NCBI RefSeq assembly: GCF_029837695.1
Contig: NZ_JAOEEA010000007.1
Span: forward strand, 217,249-281,248
Origin: Pseudomonas sp. GD04019
GTDB lineage: Bacteria; Pseudomonadota; Gammaproteobacteria; Pseudomonadales; Pseudomonadaceae
Length of the DNA: 64,000 bases
Reading direction: 5' to 3'
In this document: positions 28,301-36,277 of the stretch, in pieces
How the letters are laid out: every line of letters starts with the position of its first letter
Position numbering within the stretch: position 1 is the stretch's first letter
Program-made: the position numbers and the translations under genes
The notes under the pieces: model-generated
Database searches by the model: none
The model's input: only the letters and a program-made list of their open reading frames with translations
Told to the model about the DNA's origin: nothing

Positions 28301-31300
28301 CAGAGCTACGAAGCGCCGCAAACCGATAACGAACGCATCCTGGCCGCCATCTGGACCGAGGTGCTGGGTGTGGAGCGAGTAGGGCGTCAGGATCATTTCT
28401 TCGAGTTGGGTGGCGACTCCATCGTCGCGCTGCAGGTGGTCAGCCGCGCACGGCAGCAGGGCCTGGGCCTGACGCCCAAGGACCTGTTCCAGCAGCAGAC
28501 CCTGACCCAACTGGCCGGCGTTGCCCGCAGCGTCGCCGCACCGCTGGCCGATCAGGGCCCGGTAACTGGCGCAGCGCCACTGCTGCCGATCCAGGCGCGC
28601 CTGCTGCGGCGCGAGGGCCTGGCCCCGTGCAACCAGTATCTGCTGCTGGAACTGGCCGAGCCGCTGCCGAGCGCCCAGCTGGAGCAGGCGCTGCAAGCCC
28701 TGGTTCAGCACCACGACGCCCTGCGCCTGTGCTTCGAACAGCGCTCTGGTCAGTGGCAGCAAGTGCATGCCGCCGAAGCAGGCAGCCCTCTGCTGCAACA
28801 GGTCGAACTGGCCGCTGGCGAAGACCCGCAGCCGCACTACGACGCTATCCAGCGCAGTATCGATCCAGCCAGCGGCGCGCACCTGCGCGGCCTCTACCTG
28901 ACACAGCCAGGCCAGGCCGATCGCCTGCTGCTGTCCATCCACCACCTGGTGGTCGATGGCGTGTCCTGGCGCGTGCTGCTGGAAGACCTGCAACGCGCCT
29001 GCCTGCAATTGGCCAGCGGCCTGGCGGTACAGCTGCCGAGCAAGACCAGCGCCTTCAAGACCTGGGGCGAGCGCCTGGCTGGCTGGAACGTGGACGCGCA
29101 ACTGCCGTACTGGCAGGCCCAGCAGGCCGCTGGCGGAGAACTGCCGCTGCTGAGCAGCGAAACTGGTAGCGAAGGCACTCGCCAACGCCTGGAGCTGAGC
29201 CTGGACGCCGGCTTTACCCGCGACCTGCTGCAGGCCGGCCAACAGGCCTATCGCCTGCGCGCCGACGAACTGCTGCTGACCGCCCTCAGCCGCGTGCTGT
29301 GCAGCTGGAGCGAGCAACCAACGCTGTGCGTGCACCTGGAGAGCCACGGCCGCGCGCCGCTGTTCGACGATATCGACCTGTCGCGCAGCGTCGGCTGGTT
29401 CACCAGCCTCTACCCCGTGCGCCTGCAACCCGAAGCAGAGCTGGCCGCCAGCCTCAAGGCGATCAAGGAACAACTGCGTGCCGTGCCCAACCTGGGCCTC
29501 GGCTACGGCCTGCTGCGCCAGCGTGATCAACTGGGCGAGCGCGCCCCGCAACTGCTGTTCAACTACCTCGGCCAGTTCGACGAGGGCGGCCACGGCCTGC
29601 GCCTGCGCGAAGGCGGTCTGTGGCGCGAAGCCGATGCGCCGATGGACGCACCGCTGGTAATTAACGCCGAACAACGTGGCGGCGCCCTGCATCTGCATCT
29701 GGACTTCAACCCGCAGCAACTGGCACGGCCGACCCTGGAAGGCCTGATCACTCGCTTGCAGGACGAACTGCGTGCCATCGCCCAGCATTGCCAGAAAGCC
29801 CCGGCCAGCCTGACCCCCAGCGATGTGCCGCTGGCCGGTCTGAGCCAGGCCGAGCTGGATGCGCTGCCCGGCGTGGAGGACATCCACCCGCTGTCGCCGC
29901 TGCAGCAGGGCCTGCTGTTCCACAGCCAGCTGGAAGGCGCCGGTAGCTATGTCAGCCAATTGCTGCTGCCGTTCACCGGGCTCGACCCGCTGCGCCTGCA
30001 GAACGCCTGGCGCCAGGTGCTGGCGCGTCATGGCGTGCTGCGCAGCCGCTTCCTGCTCGGCGAGCGCCCGCTGCAACTGGTGCAGGCCGAGGTCGAGCTG
30101 GATTGGCAGGACCTCGACTGGCGCGGCGTCGCCGATTTCGATTCGCAGCTGCAGGCCTTCTGCAGCGCCGAGCGTGAGCGCGGCTTTGCCCTCGACCAGG
30201 CGCCGCTGCTGCGCCTGGCGCTGATTCAGCGCGGTACCGGCGATTTCGTGCTGGCCTGGACCCTGCACCACCTGCTGCTGGACGGTTGGAGCAACGGTCT
30301 GCTGTTCGCCGAAGTGCTGGCCCTTTACCACGGCGACCGCCTGCCGGCGCCGGGCGGCCAGTTCCGCGATTACATCAGCTGGCTCGACGGCCAGGATGCG
30401 GCAACCGAGCAGGCCTTTTGGCGCGAGCAGCTGGCACCGCTGGACGGTGCCACCCGCATTGCCGGCTGCCTGCCGTGCCGCGCACCGGAACAGGGCCATG
30501 CCCGCCATCCGCTGCCGCTAGACGCCGCCACCGAACAGCAGATTCGCGGCTTCGCCCAGCGCCATGGCCTGACCCTCAATACCCTGGTACAAGCCGCCTG
30601 GGCCTTGCTGCTGGCGCGCCTGACCGGCAAGCGAAGCCTGTGCTTCGGCGCCACCGTGGCCGGTCGCCCGACCGAGCTGGCCGGCAGCGAACAGATGCTC
30701 GGCCTGTTTATCAACAGCCTGCCGGTGGCGATCCAGCTGCCGGCCGAGCAGCCGCTGGGCGACTGGCTGGCCGCGTTGCAGTTGCAGAACCTGCAGCTGC
30801 GTGAGCACGAACACAGCCCGCTGCACGATATCCAGCGCTGGGTCGGCAGCGCCGGTGAGGCACTGTTCGACAGTCTGCTGGTATTCGAGAACTACCCGCT
30901 GGGCGATGCACTGAAGCAGGCCGAGCGCGGCGAACTGCGCCTGGGCATGCCGCAGAGCCATGAGTTCACCCACTACCCGATGACCTTGGCCGTGCTGCCG
31001 GGCAGCCGCCTGGAGCTGCTGCTGGCCTACGACCGCGCGCATTTCGATGCCAACGGTATTGCTCAGGTCGAGGCGCTGCTGCGCCAGGCGCTGCAGCTGG
31101 TCTGTGGCGATCCGGCCCAGCCGCTGGGCAGCCTGGCGCTAGTTAGCGAGAGCGAGCAGTTCCTGCTGGGCGAGTGGAATACCCCGCGCCAGGCCTTCGA
31201 TGCTGCTCGGTTGTTGCCTGAATTGATCGCCGAGCAGGCACGCCTGCGTCCCGAAGCCATCGCCCTGGTACACGGCACTGAGCGGATTGCCTTTGCCGAA

Positions 31301-34300
31301 CTGGAGGCTCGCTCCAATCGCCTGGCTAATCTGATGGTGGCTCACGGCGTGCAGCCGGAATCCCGCGTCGGTGTTTCTCTGGAGCGTGGAAACGCGATGC
31401 TCGTGGCCATGTTGGCAGTGCTGAAATCCGGCGGCGCCTTTGTGCCGCTGGACCCGGATTATCCGCGTGATCGCCTGAGCTACATGGTCGAGGATTCGGG
31501 GCTGAAGTGGCTGCTCACTTCCTCCGATCTGGCCGAGCGCTTGCCGCTGGGTGAGGGCGTCGAGCCGCTGTATCTGGATCAGCTCGATCTCGCTGCTTTC
31601 AACGCCTCGGCGCCTGCAGTGCAGCTGCATCCATTGAATCTGGCCTATCTGATCTACACCTCCGGCTCCACCGGCCAGCCGAAAGGCGTGGCGGTGAACC
31701 ACCTCGGCCTGAGCATGCATGTGCAGACCATCGGCCAGCGCTACGGCATGACCCCAGACGATGTGGAGCTGCACTTTGCTTCCATCAGTTTCGACGGCGC
31801 CTTGGAGCGCTGGACCGTGCCGCTGGCCTTCGGCAGCCGCCTGGTGATTCGCGATCAGGAACTGTGGAGCGCGGAGAAGACCTGCCAGGTGATCGCCGAC
31901 GAAGGCGTGACCATCTCCTGCCTGCCGCCCAGCTATGCCCAGCAACTGCTGGACTGGGTGGAAAGCCAGAACCTCATACTGCCAGTACGTTCCTGGACCT
32001 TGGGTGGCGAGGCCTTTACCCGCGAAACCTACGAGCGACTGCAGCGTGTTCTTGAGCCCAAGCGCATCATCAACGGCTATGGCCCGACCGAAACCGTGGT
32101 GACGCCGCTGATCTGGGAAGCCTTCCCGGGTGATTCATTTGAAGCTGCCTACGCACCGATTGGTAATCCGGTCGGTCCGCGCAGCCTGTATGTCCTCGAT
32201 GCCGAACTGAATCTGCTGCCCATCGGCGTGGCTGGCGAGCTGTATATCGGCGGTGAAGTCGGCCTGGCTCGCGGCTACTTCCAGCGTCCCGAGCTGACCG
32301 CCGAACGCTTCCTGCCCGATCCGTTCGGCGCAGCCGGCGAGCGCATGTACCGCACCGGCGACTTGGTGCGTTGGCGCGAAGACGGCACCCTGGACTATCT
32401 GGGGCGTGTCGACCATCAGGTGAAGATCCGCGGCTTCCGTATCGAACTGGGCGAGATCGAAAGCCAGCTGTTGGCCCTCGAAGGCGTGCAGGAAGCGGCG
32501 GTGATCGCCCGCGAGACACCGACCGGCAAGCAGTTGGTGGGCTACGTCGTGGCCAAACACCCCTCTCCCCTTGGGAGAGGGGCCGGGGGTGAGGGAGCGT
32601 CCGAGCTGCACGGTGAGTCCCTCACCGGTACGCCGGCCGCCCCAGACCTCTCCCAGCGGGAGAGGGAGCTAAGAGCCGAGCTGGCCAAGGTACTGCCGGA
32701 CTATATGGTCCCTGCGCAGATCATCGCTCTGGAAAAACTGCCGCTGACCCCGGCCGGCAAGCTGGATCGCGCCGCGCTGCCGGAGCCGACCTGGCAAAGC
32801 CAGAGCTACGAAGCGCCGCAGAGCGACAACGAACGTATTCTCGCCGCCATCTGGGCCGAAGTGCTGGGCGTGGAGCGGGTAGGGCGGCAGGATCACTTCT
32901 TCGAGCTGGGTGGCGACTCCATCGTCGCGCTCAAGGTAGTCAGCCGCATTCGCCAACAGGGCCTGCAGCTGCCGCTAAAGGCGCTGTTCGAGCAGAGCCG
33001 GCTGGCCGACTGCGCTGCCGCATTGCAGCACGAGAGCTTGGACGTACCCAAGCTGCGCGCCTTGCCGCGTGGCGGCGATCTGCCGCTGTCGCATGCTCAG
33101 CAGCGCCTGTGGTTCCTCAACCGCCTGGACCCGAACAACGGCGCCTACCATATGCCGGCCGGCCTCGACCTGCAGGGCCGCCTGGATCGCCAGGCGCTGC
33201 AGGCCGCTTTCGACCAGCTGGAAGCGCGCCACGAGTCGCTGCGTACCCGCTTCGTCGAGGTCAACGGCGAAGCGCGCCAGCGCATCCTGCCGGCCCAGGG
33301 CCAGCGTATCGATTGGCTCGACCTGCGCGAGCTGGCAGCCAACGAGCGCGAAGCCGAGGCCCGCGATTACGCGCAGAAGCTGCTCAAGCGTCCGTTCAAC
33401 CTGGCCAGCGAACCGCTGTTGCGCGTCAGCGTGCTGCGCCTCGGCGACCAGGAATACCGCCTGCTGCTGATCCAGCACCACATCGTCTCCGATGGCTGGT
33501 CGATGCAGCGCTTTATCGGCGAATTCTCCGCCGCCTATGCGGCAGTAGCCGAGGGACGCACCGCGCAGTTCGCCGCCTTGCCGCTGCAGTACGCCGACTA
33601 TGCCCAGTGGCAACGCGACTGGCTGAAGTCCAGCGAGGCCACGCGCCAGCTGGACTACTGGAAGGCGCGCCTGGGCGAACACCAGCCGCTGCTGGAACTG
33701 CCTACCGACCATCCGCGCCCGGCCCATGGCAGCCGCCAGGGCCTGCGCTGGCGCTTCGAGCTGTCGCCGCTGCTTACCGCGCAACTGCGCGCCCTGGCCC
33801 AGCGCGAGGGCAGCACGCTGTTCAGCCTGTTGCTGGCCGCCTGGCAGACCCTGCTGCATCGCTACAGCGGCCAGGAAGACATCCGCGTCGGCGTACCGGT
33901 GGCCGGGCGTAGCCTGGCGGAAATGGACGGCGTGCTCGGTTGCTTCATCAACACCCTGGTGCTGCGTGGCGAGCCGGCCGGGCTGAAACCCTTCCGCGAG
34001 CTGCTCGGCGAACTGGTCCAGGCCAGCCGCGATGCCCTGGCCAATCAGGAGCTGCCGTTCGACCAACTGGTGGAAGCGCTGCAACCGACGCGCAGCCTGA
34101 GCCATCACCCGCTGTTCCAGGTGGCGTTCAACCACCAGCAGGTGGATTTCAGCGCCCTCGGCAACCTGCCGGACCTGCGCGTGCAGCCGCATGATCCGGG
34201 TGCCGCCGGTGCCCAGTTCGACCTGGCGCTGGATACCGAGGAAGCCGCCGACGGCAGCCTCAGCGGGTTCGTCAGCTACGCCGGCGAGTTGTTCGAGGCG

Positions 34301-36277
34301 CGCACCATCGCCCGCCTGGCGCGGCATTTCGTGCGTCTGCTGGAAGGTATCTGTGCCGATCCGCAGCAAGCCATCGGCCTGCTGCCGTTGCTGGAAGAGG
34401 ACGAACAGGCCCAGCTGGTTGCCTGGAACGACACGGCCAAGGACTACGGTCCGCTGGTCAACCTCAGTGAGCAGATCAGCCAGCAGGCGGCGCGCACTCC
34501 GCAGGCGCCGGCCCTGGTGTTCGGCGAGCAGACGCTGAGCTACGCCGAGCTGGAGCAACGCATCAATCAATTGGCCAACCGCCTGCGCAGCCTCGGCGTG
34601 CAGCGTGGCAGCCTGGTCGGTATCAGCCTGGAACGCTCGCTGGAGCTGGTGATTGGCCTGCACGCCATCGTCCGCGCCGGAGGCGCCTATGTGCCGCTCG
34701 ACCCGGAATACCCGCTGGAGCGCCTGGCCTATCTGCTGGAGGACTCCGGCGTCGACCTGCTGCTGTCGCACAGCGCGCTAGTCGAGCGTCTGCCGCTGCC
34801 GGCCGGCCTCAAGGCGCTGGGCCTGGATCGCGAGGACTGCAGCGCCGAGAGCATCGAGCCGCCGCAGATCGAGCTGCAGGGCGATGACCTGGCCTACGTC
34901 ATCTACACCTCCGGCTCCACCGGCAAGCCCAAGGGCGCCGGCAACAGCCACCTGGCCCTGGCCAACCGCATTTTGTGGATGCAGGAGGCCTACCAGATCG
35001 GCGCTGGCGACGTGGTGCTGCAGAAGACCCCGTTCAGCTTCGACGTCTCGGTGTGGGAGTTCTTCTGGCCGCTGATCACCGGCGCCTGCCTGGCCGTGGC
35101 CGCGCCGGGCGACCACCGCGACCCGCAGAAACTGGTGGAGCTGATCCAGCGTCACAAGGTCAGCACGCTGCACTTCGTGCCGTCGATGCTGCAGGCCTTC
35201 CTCCTGCACCCGGATGTGGAACAGTGCCAAAGCCTGACCCGCGTCATCTGCAGTGGCGAAGCGCTGCCGGCAGAGCTGCAGGTGCGGACCTTCCAGCGTC
35301 TGCCGCAGGCTGGCCTGTACAACCTGTATGGCCCGACCGAGGCAGCTATCGACGTTAGCCACTGGACCTGTGTGGAGGAGGGCCGGCATGCCGTGCCGAT
35401 CGGTCGACCGATCGCCAACCTGCGCCTGCATATCCTCGATGCCCAGCTCAACCCGGTGCCGCAGGGCGTGCCTGGCGAGCTGTATATCGCCGGCATCGGC
35501 CTGGCGCGCGGCTACCACCGTCGTCCGGAGCTGACCGCCGAGCGCTTCCTGCCTGATCCGCATGGCCCGGCCGGCTCGCGCATGTATCGCACCGGCGACC
35601 TGGTGCGCTGGCGTGCCGATGGCGCCATCGACTACCTGGGTCGCATCGACCATCAGGTGAAGATCCGTGGCTTCCGCGTCGAACTGGGTGAGATCGAGGC
35701 TCAGCTCGGTGCCCAATCGGGCGTCGCCGAGGCCGTGGTGGTGGCTCGCGATAGCCAGATCGGCAAGCAGCTGGTTGGCTATGTAGTGGCCGATCCGCTG
35801 CCGGCGGATGAAGCCAGCTGGCTCAGCGCTATCAAGGCTGCGCTGAAGGTTGAACTGCCCGAGCATATGGTGCCGTCGATCCTGATGCGCCTCGACCGCA
35901 TGCCGCTGTCGCCCAACGGCAAGCTGGAGCGCCGTGCGCTGCCCGAGCCGGTCTGGCAGGCACGCAGCTACCGCGCGCCGCAGTCCGTGCTGGAAATCAC
36001 CCTGGCAGGCATCTGGCAGGAAGTGTTGGAAGTGACCCAGGTCGGCCTCGACGACAACTTCTTCGAGCTCGGTGGTCACTCGCTGCTGGCCACTCAAGCC
36101 GTGGCGCTGCTGCGCCAGCGCCTGGGCCTGGAGTTGCCGCTGCGCGCCTTCTTCGAGGCGCAAGACCTGGCGGCCCTGGCCGCGGCCCTCGATGGCCAGG
36201 CTGGCAACGCCGCCGAGGAAGAAGACCAAGACCTGCGCGACATGGCCGCGCTGCTCGACGAACTGGAGGCCCTGTGA
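25400..36277 (+). CDS. NRPS 1: three modules, C-A-T-E-C-A-T-C-A-T
   Basis: This 3625-residue synthetase makes the first three residues of the siderophore. C1 has HHIISDAW at about 141 (Ala where Gly is usual). A1 is at 455-960 and T1 has LGGDS at about 1007. E1 has HHLVVDGVSW at about 1181, and C2 has HHLLLDGWS at about 1623. A2 spans 1922-2460 and T2 is at about 2507. C3 has HHIVSDGWS at about 2694, A3 spans 3014-3520, and T3 has LGGHS at about 3559. The end is an acidic helix (DLRDMAALLDELEAL) like a communication domain. Aligned to GrsA, A1 and A2 give the ten-residue code DGECTGGVTK and A3 gives DVWHISLIDK, a serine code. A leading C domain suggests the first residue may be acylated. ATG 25400 follows GAGG. 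A2 holds an in-frame repeat insertion (32560-32665). Confidence 0.95.
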   Translation: MNARVPSNLALEWAPLSFAQQRLWFFSRLESGSTAYNIGGVLRFEGVLDMDSLRHGLDQVYARHAALRTVFREHDGLAQQAVLPVGPMPLEIIDLEGGADRVESLARDFIEADYDLTRGPLVRCALYRLGENSHAFAVGMHHIISDAWSVRVLVEEMAEFYRARLQNRQPFMTPQPVQYSEYAVGQREWLASEAGARQMAFWREHLGSEQPPQSLAPDYPHNPQAARRAAYRTLQVEPALVARLSDLAKANGATLFTVLLAALQLQLARLSGQREVRIGVPVAGRAKGYERLVGFFVNTLVLKAEPRPELSVAEWLEQARAGLKQAQANQEMPIERLVEELAPSRSLGQQPLFQVAFNYRRQHPLAANWLPGIETQLAELPSSQIPFDLALDAVRDRGNELSINFAYAADLFTENSIERLIAGFLEVLDGFASAPQAALGEVVLVTAPELAQLSEWNTPRQAFDAARLLPALIAEQARLRPEAIALVHGSERIAFADMEARANRLANLLVAHGVQPESRVGVSLERGNAMIVAMLAVLKSGGAFVPLDPDYPLERLSYMVEDSGLKWLITSSDLAERLPLGAGVEPLYLDQIDLSAFESSAPSVQLHPLNLAYLIYTSGSTGQPKGVAVNHLGLTMHVQTIGQRYGMTPDDVELHFASISFDGALERWTVPLAFGSRLVIRDQELWSAEKTSQVIADEGVTISCLPPSYAQQLLDWVESQGLKLPVRSWTLGGEAFTRETYERLQKVLQPQRIINGYGPTETVVTPLIWEAFPGDSFEAAYAPIGNPVGPRSLYVLDAELNLLPIGVAGELYIGGEVGLARGYFQRPELTAERFLPDPFGAAGERMYRTGDLVRWRADGTLDYLGRVDHQVKIRGFRIELGEIESQLLALDGVQEAAVIARETPTGKQLVGYVVARDNADANALRSELAKVLPDYMVPAQIIALDKLPLTPAGKLNRAALPEPTWQSQSYEAPQTDNERILAAIWTEVLGVERVGRQDHFFELGGDSIVALQVVSRARQQGLGLTPKDLFQQQTLTQLAGVARSVAAPLADQGPVTGAAPLLPIQARLLRREGLAPCNQYLLLELAEPLPSAQLEQALQALVQHHDALRLCFEQRSGQWQQVHAAEAGSPLLQQVELAAGEDPQPHYDAIQRSIDPASGAHLRGLYLTQPGQADRLLLSIHHLVVDGVSWRVLLEDLQRACLQLASGLAVQLPSKTSAFKTWGERLAGWNVDAQLPYWQAQQAAGGELPLLSSETGSEGTRQRLELSLDAGFTRDLLQAGQQAYRLRADELLLTALSRVLCSWSEQPTLCVHLESHGRAPLFDDIDLSRSVGWFTSLYPVRLQPEAELAASLKAIKEQLRAVPNLGLGYGLLRQRDQLGERAPQLLFNYLGQFDEGGHGLRLREGGLWREADAPMDAPLVINAEQRGGALHLHLDFNPQQLARPTLEGLITRLQDELRAIAQHCQKAPASLTPSDVPLAGLSQAELDALPGVEDIHPLSPLQQGLLFHSQLEGAGSYVSQLLLPFTGLDPLRLQNAWRQVLARHGVLRSRFLLGERPLQLVQAEVELDWQDLDWRGVADFDSQLQAFCSAERERGFALDQAPLLRLALIQRGTGDFVLAWTLHHLLLDGWSNGLLFAEVLALYHGDRLPAPGGQFRDYISWLDGQDAATEQAFWREQLAPLDGATRIAGCLPCRAPEQGHARHPLPLDAATEQQIRGFAQRHGLTLNTLVQAAWALLLARLTGKRSLCFGATVAGRPTELAGSEQMLGLFINSLPVAIQLPAEQPLGDWLAALQLQNLQLREHEHSPLHDIQRWVGSAGEALFDSLLVFENYPLGDALKQAERGELRLGMPQSHEFTHYPMTLAVLPGSRLELLLAYDRAHFDANGIAQVEALLRQALQLVCGDPAQPLGSLALVSESEQFLLGEWNTPRQAFDAARLLPELIAEQARLRPEAIALVHGTERIAFAELEARSNRLANLMVAHGVQPESRVGVSLERGNAMLVAMLAVLKSGGAFVPLDPDYPRDRLSYMVEDSGLKWLLTSSDLAERLPLGEGVEPLYLDQLDLAAFNASAPAVQLHPLNLAYLIYTSGSTGQPKGVAVNHLGLSMHVQTIGQRYGMTPDDVELHFASISFDGALERWTVPLAFGSRLVIRDQELWSAEKTCQVIADEGVTISCLPPSYAQQLLDWVESQNLILPVRSWTLGGEAFTRETYERLQRVLEPKRIINGYGPTETVVTPLIWEAFPGDSFEAAYAPIGNPVGPRSLYVLDAELNLLPIGVAGELYIGGEVGLARGYFQRPELTAERFLPDPFGAAGERMYRTGDLVRWREDGTLDYLGRVDHQVKIRGFRIELGEIESQLLALEGVQEAAVIARETPTGKQLVGYVVAKHPSPLGRGAGGEGASELHGESLTGTPAAPDLSQRERELRAELAKVLPDYMVPAQIIALEKLPLTPAGKLDRAALPEPTWQSQSYEAPQSDNERILAAIWAEVLGVERVGRQDHFFELGGDSIVALKVVSRIRQQGLQLPLKALFEQSRLADCAAALQHESLDVPKLRALPRGGDLPLSHAQQRLWFLNRLDPNNGAYHMPAGLDLQGRLDRQALQAAFDQLEARHESLRTRFVEVNGEARQRILPAQGQRIDWLDLRELAANEREAEARDYAQKLLKRPFNLASEPLLRVSVLRLGDQEYRLLLIQHHIVSDGWSMQRFIGEFSAAYAAVAEGRTAQFAALPLQYADYAQWQRDWLKSSEATRQLDYWKARLGEHQPLLELPTDHPRPAHGSRQGLRWRFELSPLLTAQLRALAQREGSTLFSLLLAAWQTLLHRYSGQEDIRVGVPVAGRSLAEMDGVLGCFINTLVLRGEPAGLKPFRELLGELVQASRDALANQELPFDQLVEALQPTRSLSHHPLFQVAFNHQQVDFSALGNLPDLRVQPHDPGAAGAQFDLALDTEEAADGSLSGFVSYAGELFEARTIARLARHFVRLLEGICADPQQAIGLLPLLEEDEQAQLVAWNDTAKDYGPLVNLSEQISQQAARTPQAPALVFGEQTLSYAELEQRINQLANRLRSLGVQRGSLVGISLERSLELVIGLHAIVRAGGAYVPLDPEYPLERLAYLLEDSGVDLLLSHSALVERLPLPAGLKALGLDREDCSAESIEPPQIELQGDDLAYVIYTSGSTGKPKGAGNSHLALANRILWMQEAYQIGAGDVVLQKTPFSFDVSVWEFFWPLITGACLAVAAPGDHRDPQKLVELIQRHKVSTLHFVPSMLQAFLLHPDVEQCQSLTRVICSGEALPAELQVRTFQRLPQAGLYNLYGPTEAAIDVSHWTCVEEGRHAVPIGRPIANLRLHILDAQLNPVPQGVPGELYIAGIGLARGYHRRPELTAERFLPDPHGPAGSRMYRTGDLVRWRADGAIDYLGRIDHQVKIRGFRVELGEIEAQLGAQSGVAEAVVVARDSQIGKQLVGYVVADPLPADEASWLSAIKAALKVELPEHMVPSILMRLDRMPLSPNGKLERRALPEPVWQARSYRAPQSVLEITLAGIWQEVLEVTQVGLDDNFFELGGHSLLATQAVALLRQRLGLELPLRAFFEAQDLAALAAALDGQAGNAAEEEDQDLRDMAALLDELEAL
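26757..28430 (+). repeat. A1-T1 copy of a near-identical adenylation-carrier unit
   Basis: From EWNTPRQAFDAARLLP to the T-domain LGGDSIVAL this unit is almost the same at protein and DNA level as 31168-32935 (A2-T2) and 37737-39400 (A4-T4). This indicates recent duplication or gene conversion within the cluster. Confidence 0.85.
31168..32935 (+). repeat. A2-T2 copy of the adenylation-carrier unit
   Basis: Second copy; it differs mainly by the REP-like insertion, a net gain of 30 residues relative to A1 between VVAK and RAELAKVLPDYM. Confidence 0.85.
32560..32665. repeat. REP-like palindromic repeat inserted in frame within A2
   Basis: Three stem-loops lie within about 106 bp: CCCCTCTCCC with GGGAGAGGGG (32560-32582), GGTGAGGGA with TCCCTCACC (32588-32626) and CCTCTCCC with GGGAGAGG (32647-32665). 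This pattern is typical of intergenic palindromic elements. The sister A domains have eight residues here; A2 has 38 (HPSPLGRGAGG ... LSQREREL), with no stop and no frameshift. Confidence 0.85.
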
